Origin: Azospirillum melinis
GTDB lineage: Bacteria > Pseudomonadota > Alphaproteobacteria > Azospirillales > Azospirillaceae
Reading direction: 5' to 3'
Assembly (NCBI RefSeq): GCF_013340935.1
Contig: NZ_WHOS01000074.1
Span: forward strand, 1-34,549
DNA: 34,549 bases
The notes beneath the pieces are model-generated. The model saw nothing but the letters and a program-made list of their open reading frames with translations. It did no database searches and was not told the DNA's origin. This document shows, in pieces, positions 23,507 through 30,782 of the stretch (position 1 is the stretch's first letter; each line of letters begins with the position of its first letter). A program made the translations under genes and the position numbers.

Positions 23507-24175
23507 ATGACCACAATGCGCGAACTGCGGCAGGCCGCCGGGCTGAGCCAGGAAAAGCTGGCCGAGATGGCCGGCACCTCCCAGCCACAGATCAACAAGC
23601 TGGAAACCGGCCAGCGCAAGTTGACCGTCGACTGGGCGGTCAAGCTGGCCGGGCCGTTGGGCGTCGAGCCGGCGGTTCTGCTCGGTCTCGACGGGCCGGC
23701 CGCCGCGACGGCCCAGACGGCTTCCATGCGCCCAGCCCGCTCGTCGCTTCCGCCGCTCCTCCGCACAGCACCGCTTCCGCAGGCGCAGGCTGCGGCGTCG
23801 ATGCCGGTGCGGGCGGCGGCGCGCGGCGGCGTGGATCAGGAAATGTTTTTGGAAGACGGCCCCATCGACTGGATCGCCCGGCCCGATTACCTGAAGAACG
23901 CGCGTGATCCCTACGCCATGTATGTGGTCGGCGACTCGATGATGCCGCGTTTCCGCCCGGCGCAACTTCTACACGTCAACCCGCACAAGCCGCCGGCAGC
24001 GGGGTCCGGTGTGGTGGTGGTCAAATGCAACAAGGCGGTGCTGGTGAAGGAGTTCGTAAGGCGAGGCCCCGACATGGTGATCCTGCGCGAATACCGGCCG
24101 GCCGACCGCGAGTTTCCCGTTCCGCTGGAAGAGATAGACACACTGCACACCGTGGTCGGCTTGCAGGAGCCCTGA
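23507..24175 (+). CDS. HTH-S24 (LexA/CI-like) transcriptional regulator
   Basis: A 222-aa cytoplasmic repressor. An N-terminal XRE helix-turn-helix (residues ~3-60; REL...AGLSQEKLAEMAGTSQPQINKLETGQRKLT) is joined by an Ala/Pro-rich linker to an S24 signal-peptidase-like domain. Ser144 in VGDSMMPRF and Lys181 in VLVKEFV are 37 residues apart, the same spacing as the LexA Ser/Lys pair, so autocleavage chemistry looks intact. An obvious Ala-Gly cleavage site is not apparent; AARGG near residue 107 is a candidate. A start at 23471 would add 12 residues but covers the operators; 23507 fits the domain boundary. No other phage genes surround it, so it may be a domesticated switch. Confidence 0.8.
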   Translation: MTTMRELRQAAGLSQEKLAEMAGTSQPQINKLETGQRKLTVDWAVKLAGPLGVEPAVLLGLDGPAAATAQTASMRPARSSLPPLLRTAPLPQAQAAASMPVRAAARGGVDQEMFLEDGPIDWIARPDYLKNARDPYAMYVVGDSMMPRFRPAQLLHVNPHKPPAAGSGVVVVKCNKAVLVKEFVRRGPDMVILREYRPADREFPVPLEEIDTLHTVVGLQEP

Positions 24176-24180
24176 GCGGC

Positions 24181-24204
24181 ATACCGCAACGGTATCGGTT
24201 TTTT
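24181..24204 (+). terminator. Hairpin and T run after the S24 regulator (terminator or operator)
   Basis: ATACCG-CAA-CGGTAT (24181-24195) is a perfect 6-bp inverted repeat. It is followed after CGG by T6 at 24199-24204. Position 3' of the regulator suggests a terminator, but the CGCAACGG core also matches the motif found in the regulator's own promoter region. Confidence 0.5.
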
Positions 24205-24212
24205 CTGGTTTA

Positions 24213-24233
24213 AATAGTCCATTATGGACTATT
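24213..24233. promoter_or_regulatory. Perfect 21-bp palindrome upstream of the 95-aa gene
   Basis: AATAGTCC-ATTAT-GGACTATT, an exact 8-bp inverted repeat with a 5-bp centre. It is AT-rich compared with its surroundings and sits 60 bp before the next ATG. This is the shape of a dimeric repressor site overlapping a promoter. No T run follows, so a terminator is unlikely. Confidence 0.5.
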
Positions 24234-24293
24234 CCTTCGTTCGGCGAAGCGACGGACATCTCCGGCGCACCACAGTCGATCAAGGAGAAGGCC

Positions 24294-24581
24294 ATGCCCC
24301 AGCTCTATCCACGCTTCCATCCCGGCCCGTCGGGCGGGCGGCTCGACAGCTTCAGCGAGCGCGGCGCCCACGAACTGGCCCGCCGCATCCGCGCCGCCTG
24401 GGCCAACATCGGCTGGGACGTGGAGGTGCGGGTGGAGCGCATCGCCAGTGAAGAGTTGGGCGACGGCCGCAGCACCGCCCACTTCACCGTTCGCAGCGAC
24501 CTGATCAACGGCCTGCCCCAGCGCCGCCTGTCCCAGCGCCGACCGGACGAGGCGGCACGGGTGCTGCCGCGCGCCGCCTGA
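24294..24581 (+). CDS. Hypothetical protein, 95 aa
   Basis: A 95-aa soluble protein with a clear ribosome binding site (AAGGAGA, about six bases before the ATG). Residues ~18-55 form an amphipathic, Arg-rich segment (ERGAHELARRIRAAW) followed by an alternating strand (WDVEVRVERI). The middle, STAHFTVRSDLINGLP, looks beta-rich. The tail is basic. No signal peptide or membrane helix is present. I do not recognise the family. The palindrome at 24213 is its likely control site. It converges with the AhpD-like gene, with stop codons 6 bp apart. Confidence 0.65.
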   Translation: MPQLYPRFHPGPSGGRLDSFSERGAHELARRIRAAWANIGWDVEVRVERIASEELGDGRSTAHFTVRSDLINGLPQRRLSQRRPDEAARVLPRAA

Positions 24582-24587
24582 TGCGGC

Positions 24588-24977
24588 TCACTTCAGCCGC
24601 TCGTCCAACTCGACCTGATAGCCGACGGCGAGGCGGTTGGTCTCGTTCGCCATGCCCACCACCGCAATCAGTTCGCCGAACTGCGCGTCGGTCATGCCCA
24701 GACGCCGCGCCGCCGCCTCATGCGAGCGGATGCAATACTGGCAGTTGTTGGTGACGCTGACCGCGACAAAGATCATTTCCTTGACCAGCGGGTCAAGCGC
24801 ACCGGGCGCCATCACCTCCTTCAGGCTTTCCCAGGTCCGTGCCAGGGTCGGCGGATGGTGGGCGACCGCCTTCCAGAAATTGTTCACGTCGGGGACGTTG
24901 CGTGCTGCCTTGATGTCGTCGTAGATGGCGCGGACCTCCGGGGTGGCATCGGCCTGTTCGATCAGGGGAAGCGGCAT
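24588..24977 (-). CDS. Carboxymuconolactone decarboxylase / AhpD-like family protein
   Basis: A 129-aa all-helical protein of the CMD family. The AhpD-type redox core is intact: Glu67, Cys79-x2-Cys82 (NNCQYC) and His86 in IRSHEAAA. Such proteins are typically thiol-dependent peroxidases or peroxidase partners, and many have no known substrate. AGGAG lies about 11 bases before the ATG at 24977, so the N-terminus MPLPLIEQ is preferred over longer readings. It is divergent from the TorD-like gene across a 290-bp spacer in which I saw no further gene. Confidence 0.88.
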   Translation of the reverse strand: MPLPLIEQADATPEVRAIYDDIKAARNVPDVNNFWKAVAHHPPTLARTWESLKEVMAPGALDPLVKEMIFVAVSVTNNCQYCIRSHEAAARRLGMTDAQFGELIAVVGMANETNRLAVGYQVELDERLK

Positions 24978-25267
24978 GGCGGTGGGAACTCCTGCGGGGG
25001 ACGGTGACTTGCGATAAGGCAGGACATCGTGTCGCAAGGCAACTGCCGGTCCACGTCTTTCCCCCGTCCATCGGCCAAGTTGACCAATGCTTGTCCCGCT
25101 GGTAGTAGAGACTTGCAACAGATCGCGCAAACGTTCGGACGAACAATCCGCCTGGAAACCGCGGCGTTGGAAGAAATCCATAAGACACGAAATCCATTCG
25201 TGCAGCGTTCCCATGCGGTCCGGCCCCGGCACATGTCCGATCCGGCCCGAATGCCGGGAGGAACAGC

Positions 25268-26062
25268 GTGGACAGCACGGTTCTAGAGGCCGCCTTGCCA
25301 CCCCATCGTCAGGACGGCCATCATAAGGATGGTGCCGGCATCGCAAGTGCCCCCGTTCCCAACATTCTCGATCTGGCCGCCTCATCCCAGGGCCTGCGTC
25401 TTCTCGTCCGCCTGCATGCCGAAGAACCGACCGCCGGCTTGCTGGAGACGTTGCGGCAGGATCCGGTCGGCCGCGGTCCGCTGGCGCTCGACCGTGACGA
25501 CTCCCAGCAGGCCGCCGCCCTGGTGGACGAGGTGGTGAGCGATCTGCCGGAACGGATCACCCGCCGCAGCCTCGCCCCGCTGGTCGCCGATTTCGCCGCC
25601 ATCCACATCAACGGCGGGCTGCGGGCCTGTCCGACCGAAGGTCCGTGGCTGGAGGAGAGGTTGCGGGACGATGCCGCCGCCTCCCTGCTGCGCTGGCGCA
25701 CCGGCCTGGAAACGGAACTGCGCCTGCCGCCGCTGGACCGGCTGCCGGACGACCATGCCGCGGCGGAGCTGGCCGTTCTCGCCGCGCTGCTCGACCGCGG
25801 GCGCACGCTCGACGCCGTCCGCTTCCTCGACCGCCACCCGCTGCGCTGGATGCCGGATTTCTGCAGCCGCGTCGCAACCCGTTGCCGCGAACCCTTCTTC
25901 GCTGGCATCGCCATCCTCACCAATGCCCATCTCGACGATCTGCGGGACCGGTTGGGCGATCTGTGCGGGCTGCCCCGCCCGGCCGATGACGGTTCCGATG
26001 TCCGCCGCCGCCGACGCTGGACGGAAGGGCGCTTTCCCCGCGCCTGCACCTGCGATCCGTAA
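25268..26062 (+). CDS. TorD-family (DmsD/NarJ-like) molybdoenzyme chaperone
   Basis: A 264-aa all-helical cytoplasmic protein. The second half shows the TorD pattern: DHAAAELAVLAALLDRG, then FLDRHPLRWMPDFCSRVA and EPFFAGIAILTNAHLDDL. The first half has several helices, including RSLAPLVADFAAIHINGGLRACP. TorD/DmsD/NarJ proteins bind the Tat signal or apoprotein of molybdenum enzymes during cofactor insertion. The GTG at 25268 has GGGAGGA five bases upstream. The C-terminal ~25 residues are basic and probably disordered. No molybdoenzyme is visible in the window, so the client is unknown. Confidence 0.75.
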   Translation: MDSTVLEAALPPHRQDGHHKDGAGIASAPVPNILDLAASSQGLRLLVRLHAEEPTAGLLETLRQDPVGRGPLALDRDDSQQAAALVDEVVSDLPERITRRSLAPLVADFAAIHINGGLRACPTEGPWLEERLRDDAAASLLRWRTGLETELRLPPLDRLPDDHAAAELAVLAALLDRGRTLDAVRFLDRHPLRWMPDFCSRVATRCREPFFAGIAILTNAHLDDLRDRLGDLCGLPRPADDGSDVRRRRRWTEGRFPRACTCDP

Positions 26063-26232
26063 ACGGCCGAACTGCGATCCGCCGTCGCCACCCTGCCTTA
26101 AAGTCAGAGTTGCCCACCCTTCGATGCTTCGGCCATGGTGACCGGAACGGGGTTCGACCAACGGTCTGCCCAGTGGTCTGTCCTGTGCCGCCGATGGCCG
26201 GCAAGGTTCCTTAGTCCTGGCAATGGTTGGTG

Positions 26233-28371
26233 ATGCCCGTTCGCAACCTCGACAGTCGGACCGACCGCAGGGGGGCCCTGCGCCTTCTGCGCCTGCTGCT
26301 GGCTGTGTCGGTCGCGCTGCCGCTCGTGCTGTTCGCCGGCATCGGCTGGCGCGAGCGATGGGAGGCTCAGGACGAGGCAGAACGGAACAGCAGCAAGAAC
26401 GCCCTGATCCTGCACGAACATGTGCTGAAGGTGTTCGATACCATGTCCCAGGTTCTGGACCGGGTGGACGAGCGCATCCATGGACACAGCTGGCGCGAGA
26501 TCGCCGAGTCGGAGCCGCTGCACCGCTATCTGAAGACGCTGGCAGGCGAGCTTGAGCAGATCGGCGCCATCGGCCTGACCGATCCCGACGGGTTCGTGCG
26601 CAACTCCAGCCTCGTCTTCCCCGCACGCAACAGCTACATCGGCGACCGCACGGATTTCCGGGAGCAGCGGGAACAGGATTCCGGCCTGCTCATCGCCGGC
26701 CCTGTCGTCGACCCCACCAGCGGCAAGCCCAGCTTCGGCATCAGCCGGCGTCGCAGCAGTCCCGGCGGTCCCGACGGCAGTTTCGACGGGATGATCGCCG
26801 CCATCGTCGATCCGGATTATTTCGCCAGCTACTACCGGCGGATCATCGGCACGGAAGGGGAATCCATCGCACTGATCCGTGACGACGGCGCGATGCTGAT
26901 GCGCTTCCCGACCCTGGACCCGACACGGCCGAACGCGACGCTGCCAACCCTGCCTGCCGACCGCGGCCTGCGCGCCGAGATCCGCCGCCAGCCGGACGAG
27001 GGAATTTTCCGCACCGGCAACAGCATCGTGCAGGGGCTGGAGCGCGTGTTCGCCTACAAGCGGGTCGGCGCCTTCCCGATCTACGTCGTCTATGGGCTGG
27101 ACGGGACGCAGGTCACCCGGTCCTGGTGGCGCAACATGGCTCTGGACGCCGCCTTCGTCGCTCCGGCGACGCTGGCGCTGGCGCTCCTCGCCTGGCTCGC
27201 CTACAGCCGCGCCGCCTCCGAAAACGCTGCGGTCCGGCGCTGGGCGGATGAGGTGCGCAACCGCGAAAGGCTGGAAGAGGCGCTGCGCCAGAGCCAGAAG
27301 ATGGAGGCGCTGGGCCAGTTGACCGGCGGGGTGGCGCATGACTTCAACAATCTGCTGACCGCAGCGCTCGCCAACCTGCATCTGCTGGCCCGCCATCTGC
27401 CGGCCGACGGCCAGCGCTTCCTGGCCGGGGCGCGGACTGCGCTGGAGCGGGCGGAGAAGCTGACCCGGCAACTGCTGTCCTTTTCGCGCCAGGATGCCGT
27501 CAACCCGACGGTGGTCGATCTGGGCGACAGCCTGCGCCGGATGGCCGACCTTATGGAACGCTCCGTCCGGGCGGACGTCGTGCTGGGGTGGGACATCGCC
27601 CCGGTGCCGATGGCGATCGCCGTCGATCAGGTGCAGTTGGAAATGGCAGTGCTGAACCTGGTGTTGAACGCCCGCGATGCCATGCGCGGCGGCGGACGCA
27701 TCCGCATCGCCGCTGCGCCCGGTCCGGAGCCGCGCACCGCCCGCATCAAGGTTTCCGACTCCGGCGCCGGCATGCCGCCCGAGGTGCTGGCCCGCGCCTT
27801 CGACCCCTTCTTCACCACCAAGGGGGTCGGCAAGGGGACGGGGCTCGGCCTGTCGATGGTCTATGGATTCGCCCGCCAGTCCGGCGGCAGCGCCACCATC
27901 GACAGCCGGCCCGGCGAGGGCACGCATGTGTGCATCGACCTGCCGCTGACCGACGCCCGGCCGGAGGAGCCGGCCACTGTCCCGGCGGCCCCGGTCGCGG
28001 ACATCCGCCCGCTGCGCATCCTGGTGGTGGAGGACAATCCGCTGGTGCTGATGGCCACGGTGGAAGGACTGACCCAGGAAGGCTTCTCGGTCGAGACCGC
28101 GGAAGACGGCGTCACGGCGCTGGCTCTGCTGGAGACCGACCGAAACTTCGATCTTGTGGTGTCGGACGTCGTGATGCCGGGCGGCGTTTCCGGGATCGAC
28201 CTTGCCCGCCACATCCGCGAACACTGGCCGCAGCTGCGGGTCCTGCTGGCCTCCGGCTACAGCCCCGAATCGCTGGCCACCATGGGCGCCGACACCGCAT
28301 CGGTGCTGGCGAAGCCCTTCACCCCCAACCAGCTGGCGGCAAGAATCCGGTCGCTGACCCGGACCGGGTGA
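26233..28371 (+). CDS. Hybrid sensor histidine kinase/response regulator
   Basis: A 712-aa membrane kinase. A first helix (residues ~18-38) and a second (~300-322) enclose an extracytoplasmic sensor of Cache/PDC type; GLTDPDGFVRNSS, GDRTDFREQ and GKPSFGISRR are its typical turns. The HisKA domain carries the phospho-acceptor His369 in GGVAHDFNNLL. The ATPase domain has NLVLNARDAM, DSGAGM and GTGLGLSMVYG. A C-terminal receiver has Asp645 in VVSDVVMPG and Lys near SVLAKPF. The reading frame also allows TTG 26227; I prefer ATG 26233, although the ribosome binding site is weak. There is no separate response regulator next to it. The ligand is unknown; Cache domains usually sense small organic molecules. 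Confidence 0.92.
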   Translation: MPVRNLDSRTDRRGALRLLRLLLAVSVALPLVLFAGIGWRERWEAQDEAERNSSKNALILHEHVLKVFDTMSQVLDRVDERIHGHSWREIAESEPLHRYLKTLAGELEQIGAIGLTDPDGFVRNSSLVFPARNSYIGDRTDFREQREQDSGLLIAGPVVDPTSGKPSFGISRRRSSPGGPDGSFDGMIAAIVDPDYFASYYRRIIGTEGESIALIRDDGAMLMRFPTLDPTRPNATLPTLPADRGLRAEIRRQPDEGIFRTGNSIVQGLERVFAYKRVGAFPIYVVYGLDGTQVTRSWWRNMALDAAFVAPATLALALLAWLAYSRAASENAAVRRWADEVRNRERLEEALRQSQKMEALGQLTGGVAHDFNNLLTAALANLHLLARHLPADGQRFLAGARTALERAEKLTRQLLSFSRQDAVNPTVVDLGDSLRRMADLMERSVRADVVLGWDIAPVPMAIAVDQVQLEMAVLNLVLNARDAMRGGGRIRIAAAPGPEPRTARIKVSDSGAGMPPEVLARAFDPFFTTKGVGKGTGLGLSMVYGFARQSGGSATIDSRPGEGTHVCIDLPLTDARPEEPATVPAAPVADIRPLRILVVEDNPLVLMATVEGLTQEGFSVETAEDGVTALALLETDRNFDLVVSDVVMPGGVSGIDLARHIREHWPQLRVLLASGYSPESLATMGADTASVLAKPFTPNQLAARIRSLTRTG

Positions 28372-28388
28372 CGGTGCGGCGGACGGGA

Positions 28389-28640
28389 TCAGGTAAGCGC
28401 GCTGACGAACATCGGCGTCCACAGCGCCATGCACCACACCAGGCCAAGGCACAGGCCACGGGTCAGATCGTCGAAGGTCGGCTGCTCCAAGCGGTTCAGC
28501 TTCCACATCGCGTTGACTTCGCCCGGCGTCAGCGGCCGGTCGCCGAACTCGGTGTCGGGATCGAAATCGGACTGAACCGTACGGCGATCGGTCTGCTCAC
28601 GGCTGGCGGCTGCGCGCCGTTCGGGGTCGCGTGACAGCAT
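28389..28640 (-). CDS. Small hypothetical membrane protein, 83 aa
   Basis: An 83-aa protein with a charged, polar N-terminal half (RDPERRAAASREQTDRR; FDPDTEFGDRPLTPGEVNAMW) and one C-terminal helix (GLCLGLVWCMALWTPMFVSAL, residues ~62-82). This gives a tail-anchored or single-pass topology. GAGG lies about ten bases before the ATG. The stop is 17 bp from the convergent histidine kinase stop. I do not recognise a family. Confidence 0.6.
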   Translation of the reverse strand: MLSRDPERRAAASREQTDRRTVQSDFDPDTEFGDRPLTPGEVNAMWKLNRLEQPTFDDLTRGLCLGLVWCMALWTPMFVSALT

Positions 28641-28743
28641 GGCTGGGGCCTCGCATCGATAGCGGAATGCCCAACAAGTTTGTGCCCGCCGCCGCCGGCG
28701 ACCAGCCTTCCTTCCGTCCACGCCGGAATTTTGTCGACATACG

Positions 28744-28781
28744 AAAAAAGGCCGCCATCCGCTGGACGGATGCGGCCTTTT
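28744..28781 (-). terminator. Rho-independent terminator of the 74-aa gene (bidirectional shape)
   Basis: The stem GGCCGC-C-ATCCG (28750-28761) / CGGAT-GCGGCC (28767-28777) has one bulged base. On the minus strand it is followed by T6 (AAAAAA at 28744-28749) and lies 34 bp after the minus-strand gene ending at 28815. The plus strand also has T4. Confidence 0.9.
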
Positions 28782-28814
28782 CGCCAAGCGTCCGGCCGGA
28801 TCGGCCGGAATGGA

Positions 28815-29039
28815 TCACTTGCCGGGACGGATCACCGGGGTGAGCTGATCGCCCCAGTTGCCGGTCTCGTTGTGGTAGCGGGCGGTACGCATCAGCTCGA
28901 CCGTCACGCCGGCCTCGACCGCCTTGACGACGGCGTCGTTCAGGCGGTGCAGGTTGTTGGCGACGATGCGGATGGCGCTTTCCTGCTCCGGCGTCAGTTC
29001 CGACCGGTCATCCGGCGGCGCGTCCTTGAAACCCGACAT
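28815..29039 (-). CDS. Hypothetical protein, 74 aa
   Basis: A 74-aa soluble, mostly helical protein (LTPEQESAIRIVANNLHRLNDAVVKAVEAGVTVELMRTARYHN, in parts). A strong ribosome binding site GGAAGGA lies seven bases before the ATG at 29039, and a clean terminator follows, so this is a well-supported monocistronic gene. No catalytic motif, signal peptide or membrane helix is evident. A 7-bp hairpin (29113-29131) sits in its upstream region. Function is unknown. Confidence 0.75.
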   Translation of the reverse strand: MSGFKDAPPDDRSELTPEQESAIRIVANNLHRLNDAVVKAVEAGVTVELMRTARYHNETGNWGDQLTPVIRPGK

Positions 29040-29449
29040 GCGTTGTTCCTTCCCCTGGATTGGGACCGCCCCGGCGGGACCGGCTGCGGTCCAGAACTTG
29101 GTCATGATCTTGACCGGCCTTTTCGGCCGGTTCTCATCATGTACCACATTGTGTGCGCCGCGACAAAGAGCACGACGCGCCAAGCGCTTGCGACCATTGG
29201 CCTCTTGCAACCGGCAAACCGATGCTGAGTCCCTGGCCCGCCGGCAATTGACACCCCGACGTTGCGAAGGCATCAGCCTGCAGAAGGTGCCATCCATACC
29301 CACGCGCGGCCAAAGGTTGTTTTCTTACAGACGAAAGAAATAATGCTTCAGTGTTGCAATAAACTCTTGGGTTAACTCAATGGTTGACTATCCTCGATTG
29401 CGATGCACAGATTTCACCACGATCCAATTTTTCCCTCACGGAGATCATC
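29040..29449. other. Intergenic region (410 bp) with a hairpin and a near-palindromic site
   Basis: A divergent spacer between the 74-aa gene and the secreted-protein gene. It holds the hairpin ACCGGCC-TTTTC-GGCCGGT (29113-29131), a 14-bp near-palindrome TTGGGTTAACTCAA with one mismatched pair (29367-29380), and TTGACT (29384-29389), a possible -35 for the plus-strand gene. The -10 is not clear. The right half is distinctly AT-richer than its surroundings. Confidence 0.45.
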
Positions 29450-29818
29450 TTGAAGAACGTTGCTGCCAAGGCCCTTCTCGTTGCGTCCTCGCTGTTTCTG
29501 ATGCATGGCGCGGCGTTTGCCGGCCAGCAGGACTTCACGATCGTCAACAAGACCGGCTACCCGCTGAAGCACATCTACGTTTCCGAGAACAACAACAACA
29601 GCTGGGACGAGGACATTCTCGGCCGCGACGTCCTGAACGACGGCGAGTACTTCGAGGTTGCCTTTGCCAAGGCTGAGACCACCTGCAAGTGGGACATGAA
29701 GGTCGTCTATGACGACGGCGAGTCGGCGGTGTGGCAGGGGCTGAACCTTTGCCAGCTCTCCAAGCTGACGCTGAAGTGGAACAAGAACACCGGCGTCACC
29801 TCGGCCCAGACCGAGTAA
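29450..29818 (+). CDS. Small secreted protein (family often mislabelled argininosuccinate lyase)
   Basis: A 122-aa exported protein. The start is taken as TTG 29450, because CGGAG sits six bases before it and the product then begins with a normal Sec signal: Lys, a hydrophobic run ALLVASSLFLMHG, and cleavage at AFA|GQQ. An ATG at 29384 would add 22 residues that spoil the signal. The mature part DFTIVNKTGYPLKHIYVS...W.EDILGRDVL.DG, then CKWDMKVVYDDGE and LCQLSKLTLKW, is a beta-sandwich-like repeat pattern. Its two cysteines probably form a disulfide. From memory, related proteins carry the wrong label argininosuccinate lyase; true lyases are about 460 aa. The role is unknown. Its stop is 4 bp from the convergent ABC gene stop. 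Confidence 0.75.
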   Translation: MKNVAAKALLVASSLFLMHGAAFAGQQDFTIVNKTGYPLKHIYVSENNNNSWDEDILGRDVLNDGEYFEVAFAKAETTCKWDMKVVYDDGESAVWQGLNLCQLSKLTLKWNKNTGVTSAQTE

Positions 29819-29822
29819 TCCG

Positions 29823-30782
29823 TCACCGGAAATTGTCGGTGCTGCGGTTCATCAGGTGGATGAAGACGTCTTCCAGCGTCGGTTCCGTCGCGGTGATCCG
29901 CAGCTCCGGCTGCCCCATCCAGGGGGCGAGCGCCCGGTCCAGGGTTGAGGCGTCGGTTCCGCTGACATGCAGGCGGCTGCCGAAAACCGCCACCATTTCC
30001 ACTCCCGGCTGACCATCCAGTGCCGCGGCAATGCGGTGCAGGCCATTGCCTGCGACCAGACGGGTGTGCAGGCCCGACCCGGCAATCACCTGATCGACCG
30101 TTCCGTGCGTCATCAGCGTGCCGTAGGCGATGTAGGCGATGCGGTGACAGCGTTCCGCCTCGTCCATATAATGGGTGCTGACCAGAACCGTCAGCCCCTC
30201 ACCGGCCAGCCGGTGAATCTCATCCCAGAATTCCCGCCGCGCCTTGGGATCGACACCCGCCGTCGGTTCGTCCAGCAGCAGCAGCTTCGGCTCGTGCAGG
30301 ATGCAGGCGGCCAGCGCCAAGCGCTGCTTCCAGCCGCCGGACAACTCCCCCGCCAACTGCGTACGACGGTTGGACAGGCCCAGCCGGTCAAGCGCCTCCA
30401 CCACCCGCCGCCGCCGGTCGGGCAGGCCATACATGCGGGCGACGAAGTCCAGATTCTCGGCGATGCTCAGATCCTCCCAGAAACTGAACTTCTGGGTCAT
30501 GTAGCCGACCTGCCGCTTGATCGCCGCGCTATGCCGCCGGATGTCGAGGCCAAGGCAGGTGCCCTCCCCCGCATCGGGGGTCAACAGTCCGCACAGCAGC
30601 CGGATCGTGGTGGTCTTGCCCGACCCGTTGGGGCCGAGAAAGCCGTAGATCTCGCCGGTTTCCACCCGGATCGACACATCGTCGACCACGGTCTTGCTGC
30701 CGAAGCGCTTGACCAGACCGCGCACGTCGATGGCCGGGCCGGCATTGGCCGCAGAGCTTTCCGCCGAGCTGTCCACCGTCAT
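29823..30782 (-). CDS. ABC-2 type exporter ATP-binding protein (YbhF-like, single ATPase domain)
   Basis: A 319-aa cytoplasmic ATPase. Walker A is GPNGSGKTT (near residue 50), the signature motif is LSGGWKQRLALA, and Walker B is LLLLDEPTAGVDP followed by the H-loop STHYMDEAE. The C-terminal ~100 residues are the extra domain seen in drug or lipid exporter ATPases of the DrrA/YbhF type (GTVDQVI...PTLEDVFIHLM). E. coli YbhF has two such ATPase domains; this protein has one. The start overlaps the HlyD gene stop by 4 bp (ATGA). Permease genes of the YbhS/YbhR type would be expected next, but the gene ends 4 bp from a convergent CDS. Confidence 0.92.
   Translation of the reverse strand: MTVDSSAESSAANAGPAIDVRGLVKRFGSKTVVDDVSIRVETGEIYGFLGPNGSGKTTTIRLLCGLLTPDAGEGTCLGLDIRRHSAAIKRQVGYMTQKFSFWEDLSIAENLDFVARMYGLPDRRRRVVEALDRLGLSNRRTQLAGELSGGWKQRLALAACILHEPKLLLLDEPTAGVDPKARREFWDEIHRLAGEGLTVLVSTHYMDEAERCHRIAYIAYGTLMTHGTVDQVIAGSGLHTRLVAGNGLHRIAAALDGQPGVEMVAVFGSRLHVSGTDASTLDRALAPWMGQPELRITATEPTLEDVFIHLMNRSTDNFR

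Noticed and set aside
24181..24233. Possible CRISPR-like or phage attachment repeat
   Set aside because: The two inverted repeats differ in sequence and are not repeated elsewhere in the window; no spacers, cas or integrase genes.
26104..28506. 800-codon minus-strand frame opposite the hybrid histidine kinase
   Set aside because: The kinase on the plus strand has every catalytic motif; the antisense frame is a shadow despite its length.
29113..29131. Hairpin ACCGGCC-TTTTC-GGCCGGT as a terminator
   Set aside because: No T run on either strand and no gene ending beside it; kept only as an unassigned hairpin in the spacer.
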